The translations under genes and the position numbers were made by a program. The notes beneath the pieces are model-generated. The model was not told where the DNA came from, did no database searches, and saw only the letters and a list, made by a program, of their open reading frames with translations. From contig DIYI01000017.1 of NCBI GenBank assembly GCA_002428965.1, positions 356,338-420,337 on the forward strand: 64,000 nt of DNA. Direction: 5' to 3'. Source of the DNA: Jejuia sp. UBA6058 (GTDB lineage Bacteria > Bacteroidota > Bacteroidia > Flavobacteriales > Flavobacteriaceae). Shown one piece after another: positions 50,938 to 60,005 of the stretch; within the stretch, counting starts at the first letter, position 1; each line of letters opens with the position of its first letter.

Positions 50938-51390
50938 TTAATTTGATTGTGCTACTACCTCAAAAGGCAATTCTACAACTACTTCTCTGTGCAAACGAAT
51001 AGTAGCATTGTATTGCCCTAAACGTTTTACATTTCCACCTGCTACAGAAATGAACTTTTTGTCTATTTCATGACCTTCTTTTTCTAAAGCACCAGCAACG
51101 TCAATGTTATTTACAGAGCCAAACAACTTGTCTCCTGCCCCTACTTTAGAAGCAATCTTAATTTCTAATGCCTTTAAAGCTTCAGCAGTTTTGTTAGCAT
51201 CATCAACTATTTTCTTCTCTTTAAAAGCTCTTTGTTTTAAATTTTCTGCCAAAACCTTTTTAGCAGAAGGTGTAGCTATAATAGCGTGTCCTTGAGGAAT
51301 TAAATAATTTCTACCATAACCGTTCTTAACTGTTACAATGTCGTCTTTAAATCCTAAATTTTCAACGTCTTGTTTTAATATAAGTTCCAT
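50938..51390 (-). CDS. rplI: 50S ribosomal protein L9
   Basis: The 150-residue protein shows the L9 N-terminal domain MELILKQDVENLGFKDDIVTVKNGYGRNYLIPQGHA (in pieces; the V-x-x-L-G...G-Y-x-R-N-x-L-I-P signature), the long connecting helix and the C-terminal RNA-binding domain. It is the last gene of the rpsF-rpsR-rplI operon (gap of 13 bases) and is followed by a strong terminator. Confidence 0.97.
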   Translation of the reverse strand: MELILKQDVENLGFKDDIVTVKNGYGRNYLIPQGHAIIATPSAKKVLAENLKQRAFKEKKIVDDANKTAEALKALEIKIASKVGAGDKLFGSVNNIDVAGALEKEGHEIDKKFISVAGGNVKRLGQYNATIRLHREVVVELPFEVVAQSN

Positions 51391-51403
51391 TGTTATGATT
51401 GTT

Positions 51404-51700
51404 TTATTTTAATAAATCAGCCACGTAAGGCATTAATGCTAAATGACGTGCTCTTTTTACAGCAACGGACACTTTACGTTGGTACTTTAAAGACGTACCT
51501 GTTAAGCGCCTTGGTAAAATTTTACCTTGCTCGTTCACAAACTTTAATAAGAAATCGGGATCCTTATAATCTATATATTTGATACCAGACTTTTTAAAAC
51601 GACAATATTTCTTTTGTTTGTTTGTTTCAATATTAAGCGGAGTTAAATATCTAATTTCTCCGTCTTTCTTTCCTTTTGCTTGTTGATCTATAGATGCCAT
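51404..51700 (-). CDS. rpsR: 30S ribosomal protein S18
   Basis: The 98-residue protein contains CRFKKSGIKYIDYKDPDFLL and ILPRRLTGTSLKYQRKVSVAVKRARHLALMPY (in pieces), the S18 core that pairs with S6 on the 30S platform. The N terminus is ~20 residues longer than in E. coli, as usual in Bacteroidota, where S18 also takes part in occluding the anti-Shine-Dalgarno sequence with bS21 and bS6. Middle gene of the operon. Confidence 0.97.
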   Translation of the reverse strand: MASIDQQAKGKKDGEIRYLTPLNIETNKQKKYCRFKKSGIKYIDYKDPDFLLKFVNEQGKILPRRLTGTSLKYQRKVSVAVKRARHLALMPYVADLLK

Positions 51701-51703
51701 AAA

Positions 51704-52042
51704 TTAAGCCTTAGTTTTAAGTTTTTCTCTTCTTCTTTCTGCCCAAGCCACAGCGTGCTTGTCTAGTTTTACAGTTAAGTAACGCATAAAACGCTCGTCA
51801 CGTCTAAACTCAACCTCCAAAGTATCTATTACCTCTCCAGCAACTTGGTACTCAAATAAGTGATAAAATCCACTTTTTTTGTTTTGAATTGGATACGCTA
51901 ATTTTTTAAGCCCCCAATCTTCTTTCGATATCATCTTAGCACCTTTAGAAACGAGAAAATCTTCGTATTTCTTTACTGTTTCCTTTATCTGTTCTTCAGA
52001 TAAAACGGGATTTAAGATGAAAACAGTTTCATAATGATTCAT
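51704..52042 (-). CDS. rpsF: 30S ribosomal protein S6
   Basis: The 112-residue protein has the S6 start NHYETVFILNPVLSEEQ, the GLKKLAYPIQNKKSGFY segment and the RFMRYLTVKLD end. It binds S18 on the 30S platform. First gene of the operon, 3 bases before rpsR. A good promoter lies at 52074-52104. Confidence 0.97.
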   Translation of the reverse strand: MNHYETVFILNPVLSEEQIKETVKKYEDFLVSKGAKMISKEDWGLKKLAYPIQNKKSGFYHLFEYQVAGEVIDTLEVEFRRDERFMRYLTVKLDKHAVAWAERRREKLKTKA

Positions 52043-52073
52043 AAAAATCTATTTTATTATTAAAAATTGGCTG

Positions 52074-52104
52074 CAAAAGTAAATAATTTTTATGGATTAC
52101 ACAA
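52074..52104 (-). promoter_or_regulatory. Promoter of the rpsF-rpsR-rplI operon
   Basis: On the minus strand a TTG (plus 52102-52104) is followed after 20 bases by TACTTTTG (plus 52074-52081), a perfect flavobacterial -33/-7 pair. The -7 box is 32 bases upstream of the rpsF ATG. It is the clearest full promoter in the window. Confidence 0.75.
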
Positions 52105-52265
52105 CCATACACATTACAAGAAAATATATATATTTACTCATATTTTCGGTGCTGTTTTAAACTGTTAATATTATGTTAAATTGTACACTTTACCGATGAT
52201 TTTTGGTTTTTAGCGGAAAAAGTTGTACTATTGTCGATATCTTAACCGAAATAATATAAAATGTT

Positions 52266-52961
52266 ATGACTTTAAACTGTGTAGTAGTAGACGATTCCGC
52301 AATACAACGTCTTTCTATTGTTAAGTTAGTAGAGAATCATCCCTCACTAAACTTAATTGCAGAATACAGTAGTGCGCTCGAAACAAAAAATGGTTTAAAT
52401 ACGCATCAAGTAGACTTAATCTTTTTAGACATTGAAATGCCAGTGCTAAATGGTTTTGAACTGTTAGACGTATTAAACAAAAAACCCCAAATTATTTTTG
52501 TAACTGGTAAAACCGAATATGCTTTTAAGGCATTTAATTATGATGCTACCGATTATTTGCATAAACCTATTACAAAAGAACGCTTTAACACATCTGTGGA
52601 CAAAGCACTAGAACAACACAAATTAACACTTGATTTCCAAGAAGAAGAAGGTGAACATATTTTTGTGAAAAGTAATCTCAAAAAACGTAAAGTTTACATT
52701 AAAGACATTAAATGGATTGAAGCTCTTGGTGACTATGTAAAATTAGTTACCGAAGAAACAAGTCTTGTTGTATTATCTACAATGAAAGCTTTTGAGGCAG
52801 AACTGCCTGAAAATAAATTTTTAAGAATCCACAAATCTTATATTGTTAATCTTGATAAGATTGATAGATTTAACAGTAAAAATGTTGAAGTTGGTGCTTA
52901 CGAAATACCATTAAGTCGAAATAAAAAGACGCAATTGGTTGATGCTTTAAATAACATTTAA
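52266..52961 (+). CDS. LytTR-family response regulator
   Basis: The 231-residue protein has a receiver domain (1-120) with acidic Asp9/Asp10, the phosphorylation site Asp55 in LIFLDIEMP, and the conserved lysine in YLHKP (about 105). The C-terminal LytTR DNA-binding domain (about 130-230) shows IKWIEALGDYVKLVTEE and FLRIHKSYIVNLDKI. It regulates genes in response to a histidine kinase that is not encoded nearby, so it is an orphan here. Monocistronic, divergent from rpsF. Confidence 0.92.
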   Translation: MTLNCVVVDDSAIQRLSIVKLVENHPSLNLIAEYSSALETKNGLNTHQVDLIFLDIEMPVLNGFELLDVLNKKPQIIFVTGKTEYAFKAFNYDATDYLHKPITKERFNTSVDKALEQHKLTLDFQEEEGEHIFVKSNLKKRKVYIKDIKWIEALGDYVKLVTEETSLVVLSTMKAFEAELPENKFLRIHKSYIVNLDKIDRFNSKNVEVGAYEIPLSRNKKTQLVDALNNI

Positions 52962-53021
52962 TTTTAGGTAGCCTTCAGGCAACAATTAGTTGAAACTTGA
53001 AAAATTTTAAACCTTGTTTCG

Positions 53022-55472
53022 CTAATAATTATCAACATTTAAAATTATTTTAACCGACCGAAAATCTTTTATACTCAAGAAGCTATTGTTTATTTTTATG
53101 ATAGCTTCTTTTGTTTTTGATAAGGATTGCTTTTTGGGAATCTTCACCAAAATATTCTTGTGAAACTGATTGCGTATTCTTGCAATTGGTGGCGACTCTG
53201 GACCCAAAACATAATCTCCAAATATTTGACGTAAAGACCTTCCAAACCAAATTGAGGCCTGCTCCACCCTATTATAATCCTTGTGCTTTAGTGTAATTTT
53301 AATCTGCTTGTAAATTGGTGGGTATTTAAAATTGAAGCGATCATCCATTTGCTCTTTAAACATTGCATTATAGTTATTTGTTGACACTTGTTGCAAAATA
53401 GTATGATATGGATTGTATGTTTGCACTAAGACCTTGCCACGCTTATCCGTTCGTCCTGCTCTGCCGCTTACTTGCATAATCAATTGAAAACTACGCTCAT
53501 GGGCTCTAAAATCTGGAAAATTCAACATATTATCAGCATTCATAACCCCAACGAGCTTTACATTTCTAAAATCCAAACCTTTTGTTAGCATTTGTGTTCC
53601 CACCAAAATATCTACTTCTTGTTGTTCAAACGCTGTGATTACTTTTTCGTAACCATACTTTCCGCGCGTTGTATCCAAATCCATTCTAGCAACTTTGTGG
53701 TCTGGAAATATAACCTTCACCTCTTCTTCTATTTGCTCTGTACCAAAACCTTTATTATTTAGTTCTGTGCTACCACAAGCTTCGCAAGTTTTCGGCATTG
53801 GTGCATTATATCCGCAGTAATGACATCGTAACTGGTTTCGATATTGATGATATGTTAAACTAACATCGCAATTTGGACATTGAGGAGAATGCCCACACGT
53901 ATTGCACTCAATAATTGGAGAAAAGCCTCTTCTATTTTGAAACAGAATAATTTGATGCCCTTCTGAAAGGGTTTCGGTCATTTCCTCAATCAATCTATCA
54001 CTAAAATGCCCTTTCATCAATTTACGTTTATGCTTATCCTTAATGTCTACCAATTCTATTTCGGGCATTAGAACATTATTAAATCTATGCTTCAACTCCA
54101 CCATGCCATAACGCTGCTGTTGTGCATTGAAATAACTTTCTAAACTTGGTGTTGCAGAACCCAGCAATGTTTTTGCTTTATGCATATTAGCCAATACAAT
54201 GGCTGCATCTCTTGCGTGATAACGAGGCGCAGGATCAAACTGTTTGAAGGATTGCTCATGCTCTTCATCTACAATAATCAATCCCAAATTGCTAAAAGGC
54301 AAAAATATAGACGAACGTGCTCCAAGTACTATTTGCGCCTTCTTAGAATTATTCAAAACATTATTCCATACCTCAACACGCTCATGTGATGAATACTTAG
54401 AATGAAATATTGCGACTTTTTCACCAAAATAGTTTTGCAGTCTTGTTACCAGCTGCGTTGTTAAGGCAATTTCCGGTAATAAATACAGAACCTGTTGCTG
54501 TTTTTGCAATTTTTCCTCAATAAGTTTTACATAGATTTCTGTTTTTCCAGAAGAGGTAACACCATGCAATAATACCGTATGTTGGGCTTGAAATTCTAAG
54601 TTTATTTCATCTAATGCTCTTTTTTGGTATTCATTAAGTTGTTTTGATTCATTATTTTCACTACCAGAAAATGTTACCCTATCTGTCTGAATAAAATATT
54701 CCTCTAATATTTTCTTATCTATTAAAGTTTTAATTATTGAAGATGAAGCACTGCTTTCGTTGGATAAATCCTTAACTTTAATTGGCTTTTTTGTTTTTGA
54801 AGACAGCATGAACAGCGTAAGGATAACTTGTTTTTGCTTGGGTGCTCGATTCAATTCGTCCAATAAATTGTTCAAATTCTCTTCGGAAGTATATTTTGAA
54901 GTGAGTTTTACATAACGCACCAATTTCGGCTTATACTTTTCAAATACCTCCTCATGAACTGAAATAGCTTCTTTTTCAATTAGTCTTTTAATTACTGGTA
55001 AAACACTTTTCTTATCCAAAATATTCATAATATCTTGAATCTTTAAAGACGATTGATGATGTAGTGCTTCGTAAACTAAAAATTCGTCATCTCTTAGGGT
55101 TTCATCATTTAATTGCTCAGAGGTTTTTGATATTATGGTCTCGCTTTCCAAAACAAAAGCACTGGGTAATGCAGCACGCATAACATCACCTAAAGTGCAC
55201 ATATAGTAACTAGAAATCCATTTCCAAAACTTTATTTGTAAAGTATTAACTAAAGGAACTTCATCTAAAATTTGATGAATTTCTTTGGCTTCATAAACCA
55301 GTGGCGGTTTTTGATGAATGTTATAAACTAACCCAGTATATATTTTTGATTTTCCGAAAGGCACAGAAACACGCATTCCGACTTCAAGATATTCAGCCTC
55401 AGCGTCCGTTATGCTGTAGGTAAACAGTTTCTGTATAGGAATGGGCAATATTACATCTATGAAATATGACAA
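53022..55472 (-). CDS. priA: Primosomal protein N' (replication restart helicase PriA)
   Basis: The 816-residue helicase has the 3'-DNA-binding domain at the N terminus, Walker A GVTSSGKTEIY (about residues 305-315), the DEEH box (IIVDEEHEQSFKQ) and the paired-cysteine zinc region (CNTCGHSPQCPNC, CHYCGY, CEACGS, about 525-575) that is unique to PriA. The VSGRAGRTDKRG motif VI is intact. It restarts stalled replication forks. It lies 19 bases downstream of a DUF2147 gene on the same strand. Confidence 0.96.
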   Translation of the reverse strand: MSYFIDVILPIPIQKLFTYSITDAEAEYLEVGMRVSVPFGKSKIYTGLVYNIHQKPPLVYEAKEIHQILDEVPLVNTLQIKFWKWISSYYMCTLGDVMRAALPSAFVLESETIISKTSEQLNDETLRDDEFLVYEALHHQSSLKIQDIMNILDKKSVLPVIKRLIEKEAISVHEEVFEKYKPKLVRYVKLTSKYTSEENLNNLLDELNRAPKQKQVILTLFMLSSKTKKPIKVKDLSNESSASSSIIKTLIDKKILEEYFIQTDRVTFSGSENNESKQLNEYQKRALDEINLEFQAQHTVLLHGVTSSGKTEIYVKLIEEKLQKQQQVLYLLPEIALTTQLVTRLQNYFGEKVAIFHSKYSSHERVEVWNNVLNNSKKAQIVLGARSSIFLPFSNLGLIIVDEEHEQSFKQFDPAPRYHARDAAIVLANMHKAKTLLGSATPSLESYFNAQQQRYGMVELKHRFNNVLMPEIELVDIKDKHKRKLMKGHFSDRLIEEMTETLSEGHQIILFQNRRGFSPIIECNTCGHSPQCPNCDVSLTYHQYRNQLRCHYCGYNAPMPKTCEACGSTELNNKGFGTEQIEEEVKVIFPDHKVARMDLDTTRGKYGYEKVITAFEQQEVDILVGTQMLTKGLDFRNVKLVGVMNADNMLNFPDFRAHERSFQLIMQVSGRAGRTDKRGKVLVQTYNPYHTILQQVSTNNYNAMFKEQMDDRFNFKYPPIYKQIKITLKHKDYNRVEQASIWFGRSLRQIFGDYVLGPESPPIARIRNQFHKNILVKIPKKQSLSKTKEAIIKINNSFLSIKDFRSVKIILNVDNY

Positions 55473-55491
55473 GTTTTTCTATTGAAAAGAA

Positions 55492-55917
55492 TTATTTAAT
55501 ACGTTCCCAATATTGCGTTGCATAAAAGAATGCCACGTAACCGCGTACCTGTAGTAAGTCTATATTATCTAGGTCTAATCCGATACGACACTTATATTTT
55601 TTACCCTTTTGCGGATCGAAAATTGTACCTCCTTCATAGTAATCACCGTCTTTTTCAAGGTTTTTAATCAATACAAAACCAAGAATGGGTTTGTTTTTAT
55701 CTTTCCCTTCACATTTAGTACAAATCGCATTTTTACGCTCAGGATTTAGAATGTCAACGATTTTACCAAATACTTTCCCATTACTCTCATAAATTTCAAC
55801 TATAGATTTCGCTTCTCCAGTTTCATCATCAATAGTTTTCCATTTACCAAAAATATCTTGTGCTTGTGCAAAACAAACTATCAAACTAAATCCTAAAATC
55901 AATCCTTTATGCTTCAT
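55492..55917 (-). CDS. DUF2147 domain-containing secreted protein
   Basis: The 141-residue protein has a signal peptide (to about residue 19, AQA/QD) and the DUF2147 domain (DIFGKWKTIDDETGEAKSIVEIYE at about 20-43, GGTIFDPQKGKKYKC at about 98-112). Two cysteines in C-T-K-C (about 71-74) could bind metal or form a disulfide. Function of the family is unknown. Its start overlaps the upstream YihY gene by 11 bases. Confidence 0.88.
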   Translation of the reverse strand: MKHKGLILGFSLIVCFAQAQDIFGKWKTIDDETGEAKSIVEIYESNGKVFGKIVDILNPERKNAICTKCEGKDKNKPILGFVLIKNLEKDGDYYEGGTIFDPQKGKKYKCRIGLDLDNIDLLQVRGYVAFFYATQYWERIK

Positions 55918-56860
55918 ATTTTCTCAATTTTCTTAACATATTTAATGATGCATTCAATTCATACCCCAATAGCAAAATGTTAGAGTTTAACCATAAATAC
56001 AACAGCAAAATTAATAACGCACCTATAGAACCATATAGTTTATTGTACTGACTAAAATTTTCAATGTAAATACTAAACAAATAAGACGTTAATATTATTA
56101 GGATGGTAGTTAATAAAGCTCCTATGGAAAAAAATCGGGAAGCTCTACCTTCTTTAGTTCCAAAATAATACAAAGTTGCAGTGGCAACATAAACCATAAT
56201 GATAAAAAACATATATTTAGCAAAAATTATCCAACCCAAACCTTGGCCATTTTCTTCTAAAGACGCCCCACTTACACTTTTGTAAATTGGGCTTAAAATG
56301 TATATTTGGAAGTAACCAAATACCGCTACAGTGAGCAATACCAAAATTGCCAAAATCAAGGCGATACCTAACGCGTATAAGTATTGTTGAAACACATTTC
56401 TTGTTAATTGTTCATGATACGAATTCTCAAAGCCAGAAAACACAGCATTTACACCATTTGCCATTAACAGCATTGATAGTAAAAAAACCGAAGACAATAA
56501 TCCTGCCCCTGAACCAGCACTTATATTTTCAAAAATATTGGATAAGAAAAAATCTGACGTTTGCGGAGGTAAAAACGAATTCAAAAATTCCAAAAACTTG
56601 TCTTGAAAATCTTGAATTGGAATATACGGAATAAGAATAATGACAAATAGCAAAAATGGGAAGATAGCTGTGAAAAAACTAAAGGCAATAGCACTGGCTC
56701 TCGTAGTTAGTGCCCCTTTTACCACACCCAACACATACAGTTCTAGTAAATCATAAGTGGAAAGCCCCTCAAAACCGGGTAATTTTATCTGCTTTAATAA
56801 CCTAACTAAGATATTAACTAAAGGAATTTTTTCTAGTTTATCTTCAATAGGTTTCGACAT
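55907..56860 (-). CDS. YihY/BrkB family inner-membrane protein
   Basis: The 317-residue protein has about six membrane helices after a cytosolic N terminus (first helix from about residue 65). Family segments include TTRASAIAFSFFTAIFPFLLF (about 54-74), GLLSSVFLLSMLLMANGVNAVFSGFE and the C-terminal YGSIGALLILLLYLWLNSNILLLGYELNA (in pieces). The family was once annotated as ribonuclease BN, which is incorrect; its true role is unknown. Its 3' end overlaps the DUF2147 start by 11 bases. Confidence 0.9.
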   Translation of the reverse strand: MSKPIEDKLEKIPLVNILVRLLKQIKLPGFEGLSTYDLLELYVLGVVKGALTTRASAIAFSFFTAIFPFLLFVIILIPYIPIQDFQDKFLEFLNSFLPPQTSDFFLSNIFENISAGSGAGLLSSVFLLSMLLMANGVNAVFSGFENSYHEQLTRNVFQQYLYALGIALILAILVLLTVAVFGYFQIYILSPIYKSVSGASLEENGQGLGWIIFAKYMFFIIMVYVATATLYYFGTKEGRASRFFSIGALLTTILIILTSYLFSIYIENFSQYNKLYGSIGALLILLLYLWLNSNILLLGYELNASLNMLRKLRKYEA

Positions 56861-56958
56861 TAATTACTAAAATTTTCTTTTCTACTTACAATTAGCAAGT
56901 TAAAAAATTAGTAGCATTAAGACAGATAATGTTTCAAAAAAATAAGTAAGAAATTGTT

Positions 56959-57819
56959 TTATTTAACGGCTTTTAAACTCAAATCCATATTATGAACCGA
57001 ATGCGTTAAAGCACCGCAAGAAATATAATCTACACCACATTCGGCATAATGGCGAATTGTAGTTTCGTTAATATTACCAGAACTCTCTGTAAGACATTTA
57101 TCCCCAATCAATTCTACAGCTGTTATGGTATCTGCATAATCAAAATTATCCAATAAAATGCGGTACACCCCGTCGCTTTCTAGAATTTCTTCCACCTCTG
57201 ATAAATCACGAGCTTCAACCATTATTTGAAGGTCTTTACCTGTTTCGGACAAATAATCTTTGGTCATATTAATAGCCTTGGTAATACCACCTGCAAAATC
57301 GATATGATTGTCTTTTAGCATAATCATGTCATACAATGCAAACCTATGGTTTTTGCCGCCTCCAATTTGAACTGCCCATTTCTCTAAAATTCTAATTCCA
57401 GGTGTAGTTTTTCTGGTATCTAAAATTTGTGTATTTGTGCCTTCTAGTAAATCTACAAAACTTCTTGTTTTTGTAGCAATAGCACTCATACGCTGCATTG
57501 CATTAAGCAAGGTGCGCTCTGCTTTAAGTATAGATTGCGAAGGACCTTCTACATATAAAACAACATCTCCAAAAGAAACTGCTGTACCATCTTCTATCTT
57601 AATATCAACCCTTAGCCTTTTGTCAACATAATCAAAAACTCTACGTGCAAAATTCACACCCGCAATTACACCTTTATCCTTAACTAATAATTTAGCTCTA
57701 CCTCTAGCATTTTCTGGAATACAAGCCAAGGAACTATGGTCGCCATCTCCAACATCTTCTCTTATAGCGTTTTCAATAATATAAGCTACTTCTTTCTCGA
57801 AATAATCTTTCGTAATCAT
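56959..57819 (-). CDS. nadC: Nicotinate-nucleotide pyrophosphorylase (quinolinate phosphoribosyltransferase)
   Basis: The 286-residue enzyme converts quinolinate and PRPP to nicotinate mononucleotide in NAD synthesis. Visible motifs are EDVGDGDHSS (about residues 20-29), ILDTRKTTPGIRILEKWAVQIGGGKNHRFALYDMIMLKDNH (in pieces, about 132-172; substrate-binding Arg, His and Lys) and the late ESSGNINETTIRHYAECGVDYIS. It stands alone, divergent from rlmH. Confidence 0.95.
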   Translation of the reverse strand: MITKDYFEKEVAYIIENAIREDVGDGDHSSLACIPENARGRAKLLVKDKGVIAGVNFARRVFDYVDKRLRVDIKIEDGTAVSFGDVVLYVEGPSQSILKAERTLLNAMQRMSAIATKTRSFVDLLEGTNTQILDTRKTTPGIRILEKWAVQIGGGKNHRFALYDMIMLKDNHIDFAGGITKAINMTKDYLSETGKDLQIMVEARDLSEVEEILESDGVYRILLDNFDYADTITAVELIGDKCLTESSGNINETTIRHYAECGVDYISCGALTHSVHNMDLSLKAVK

Positions 57820-57916
57820 ACTAGGAAAATTTCGGCTAAAATAATAAATGCAATATTAATTTGCGAATTTTTTAGTTTTATTGCCAGAAAATATAAATTT
57901 CATAAAATAGAACTTT

Positions 57917-57924
57917 TAATTTTG
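57917..57924 (+). promoter_or_regulatory. -7 box of rlmH, giving an almost leaderless mRNA
   Basis: TAATTTTG matches TAnnTTTG exactly and ends 4 bases before the rlmH ATG at 57929. With a normal spacing the start of transcription would be at or near the ATG itself. No good TTG lies at the usual -33 distance. Confidence 0.45.
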
Positions 57925-57928
57925 CCTT

Positions 57929-58402
57929 ATGACGATTAAACTACTTGCTATAGGAAAAACTGATAATAAGGAACTTATAACCTTAATTGAGGTTTATAAA
58001 AAACGTCTAAACCACTATATTAAGTTTCAATTTGAAATTATACCAGATGTAAAAAACAGTAAGAATTTAAGTGAGAATGAACAGAAGCAAAAGGAGGGGG
58101 AATTGATTCTAAAAAAGTTATCCTCTAATGATTTCCTGGTTCTTTTAGATGAAAAAGGTAAAGAGTTTAACTCTATCGACTTCTCAAACTATCTTCAAAA
58201 ACATATGAATTCGGGTATAAAACAACTTGTTTTTGTTATTGGTGGGCCTTATGGGTTTTCTGATGAATTGTATCATAAAGCAAAAGGAAAGATTGCGCTT
58301 TCTAAAATGACATTTTCGCATCAAATGGTGCGCTTATTTTTTATCGAACAACTATACAGAGGTTTTACTATTTTAAGGAACGAGCCTTATCATCATCAGT
58401 AA
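57929..58402 (+). CDS. rlmH: 23S rRNA pseudouridine-1915 N3-methyltransferase
   Basis: The 157-residue SPOUT-class enzyme has the trefoil-knot SAM-binding segment FVIGGPYGFSDE (about residues 103-114) and the C-terminal MTFSHQMVRLFFIEQLYRGF with the final N-E-P-Y-H-H of the family. It methylates pseudouridine 1915 in helix 69 of 23S rRNA. Monocistronic, with a bidirectional terminator downstream. Confidence 0.96.
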   Translation: MTIKLLAIGKTDNKELITLIEVYKKRLNHYIKFQFEIIPDVKNSKNLSENEQKQKEGELILKKLSSNDFLVLLDEKGKEFNSIDFSNYLQKHMNSGIKQLVFVIGGPYGFSDELYHKAKGKIALSKMTFSHQMVRLFFIEQLYRGFTILRNEPYHHQ

Positions 58403-58436
58403 ATTACAGGCAACAAAAAAGTTTACTTATTTAAAG

Positions 58437-58473
58437 AAAAAAGGATAATTAAAAAACTTTAATTATCCTTTTT
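58437..58473. terminator. Bidirectional terminator between rlmH and hpf/raiA
   Basis: AAAAGGATAATTAAA-AAAC-TTTAATTATCCTTTT is a 15-bp stem (58439-58453 with 58458-58472) flanked by A- and T-runs. It serves both convergent genes. Confidence 0.85.
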
Positions 58474-58495
58474 AATATAACTTTCTTCAATTCTT

Positions 58496-58795
58496 TTAAT
58501 ACGTTTTATAGACCTGCTTCCGCTTTTTAAGCTGGCGTTCTAAATCACTAATAGTTTCCCTCACTGAAACCTCAAAATTATGCTCGTTTGATGTTGCATA
58601 AATTCTTGGTCCTGGTAAACTCAATTCAATATTACAAATCTTACCCCTTTCGTGATCTTTTTCATCTTGCTTAAAATACACCGAAGCATTTATCAAAAAC
58701 TCATATCTATTAAACAATTTTTCTAATTTATCCTTTGCGAAACTTGAAAGTGTTTCACTTACATCAACATTTACATATTGAAAATTTACAGCCAT
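58496..58795 (-). CDS. Ribosome hibernation/ribosome-associated inhibitor (HPF/RaiA family)
   Basis: The 99-residue protein matches the S30AE fold: VNVDVSETLSSFAKDKLEKL (about residues 8-27), a strand with the conserved aromatic-acid pattern, and NFEVSVRETISDLERQLKKRKQ. It is the short form without the C-terminal dimerisation domain. Members bind the 30S subunit in stationary phase or stress. Monocistronic. Confidence 0.9.
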   Translation of the reverse strand: MAVNFQYVNVDVSETLSSFAKDKLEKLFNRYEFLINASVYFKQDEKDHERGKICNIELSLPGPRIYATSNEHNFEVSVRETISDLERQLKKRKQVYKTY

Positions 58796-58946
58796 AGTCG
58801 GTTCATTTTAAAATTTATCTCACTGTTAAATTACAATTTTTAACATGCATATAAGTTGATAATTATCATAAAAAAAATATAAAATATGATTAGCTCTGAA
58901 AGTTAAAGCCAACAACATCGTCTATTAACAACACAATCAATTATTT

Positions 58947-59330
58947 ATGAAAACAACCCAACCTAAGTCCGTTATTATATTTGATGGCGAATGTAATTCA
59001 TGCAATGGTGTTGTAGGTTGGCTTTTAAAATTCGCCCCTGTAAATACTTTTAAATATGTGGCGTTCCAGTCGCCTCAAGGTCAAGAATTATTAATGCAAT
59101 ATGGTTTCCCAACTAAAACACTAGATACTGTAATTTTAATTGATGAAGATAGTGTTAAAACACATTCTGACGGTTTTTTAAAAATAGTTTCAAAAATACC
59201 AAGGTGGCAACGAGTAGCAGCGTTTTTAGCATTTATACCTAGACTAATACGAGACACCATTTACAAAATAGCTTCAAAACACAGGGTGAAATGGTTCGGT
59301 AAATCTCAAAGTTGCACTATTAGCTTTTAG
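58947..59330 (+). CDS. DCC1-like thiol-disulfide oxidoreductase family protein
   Basis: The 127-residue protein opens with the family motif IIFDGECNSCNGVVGWLL (about residues 10-27), in which CNSC is the redox C-x-x-C. It also has KYVAFQSPQGQELL and SDGFLKIVSKIPRW. The family (DUF393) has a thioredoxin-like fold; the substrate is unknown. It lies 42 bases before rdgB, which has its own TACTTTTG -7-like box (59348-59355). Confidence 0.9.
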   Translation: MKTTQPKSVIIFDGECNSCNGVVGWLLKFAPVNTFKYVAFQSPQGQELLMQYGFPTKTLDTVILIDEDSVKTHSDGFLKIVSKIPRWQRVAAFLAFIPRLIRDTIYKIASKHRVKWFGKSQSCTISF

Positions 59331-59372
59331 TATCTCTCGAATAGCAGTACTTTTGCCTTAAATTTCCACATT

Positions 59373-59960
59373 ATGCAACTGGTATTTGCTACCAACAATC
59401 AAAACAAATTAAAAGAAGTACAAGCCTTAATTCCTTCTGAAATAAAATTGTTGTCTTTAAAAGATATTGGATGTCTTGAAGAGATTCCCGAAACGCAAAA
59501 TACCATCGAAGGCAATGCAACACAAAAATCTCAGTACGTAAAAGATAAGTATGGTTATAATTGTTTTGCAGATGATACAGGTTTAGAAGTAGAAGCCCTA
59601 AATGGAGCTCCTGGGGTATTTTCTGCACGATACGCTGGCACTCAAAGAAATGACGAAGATAACATGAATTTGTTGCTTAAAAAGTTAGAAAAGGCTGACA
59701 GTAGAAGCGCCCAATTTAAGACGGTGATTTCACTCATTTTAGACAATACCGAAACTCAATTTACAGGAATTTGTAAAGGTGAAATCACTAAAGCGAAAAC
59801 TGGAGAGAGAGGGTTTGGATATGATCCTATTTTTAAACCTAATGGGCATGATAAGACATTTGCGGAAATGGATTTGACTCTAAAAAATAAGATAGGGCAT
59901 AGAGGAAAAGCAGTTTCGCAACTGGTTAAGTTTCTTATTGGGCTTTATCAAAAAAATTAG
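59373..59960 (+). CDS. rdgB: XTP/dITP diphosphatase (RdgB/HAM1)
   Basis: The 195-residue enzyme removes non-canonical purine triphosphates from the nucleotide pool. FATNNQNKLKEVQ (about residues 4-16), FADDTGLEVEAL with the catalytic Asp (about 66-77) and GERGFGYDPIF (about 146-156) are intact. A TACTTTTG box at 59348-59355 lies 17 bases upstream of the ATG. Confidence 0.96.
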   Translation: MQLVFATNNQNKLKEVQALIPSEIKLLSLKDIGCLEEIPETQNTIEGNATQKSQYVKDKYGYNCFADDTGLEVEALNGAPGVFSARYAGTQRNDEDNMNLLLKKLEKADSRSAQFKTVISLILDNTETQFTGICKGEITKAKTGERGFGYDPIFKPNGHDKTFAEMDLTLKNKIGHRGKAVSQLVKFLIGLYQKN

Positions 59961-60005
59961 CAGTGCTATATTGGCTATTTAAACTGTTTATATTACTTTT
60001 ATTTG

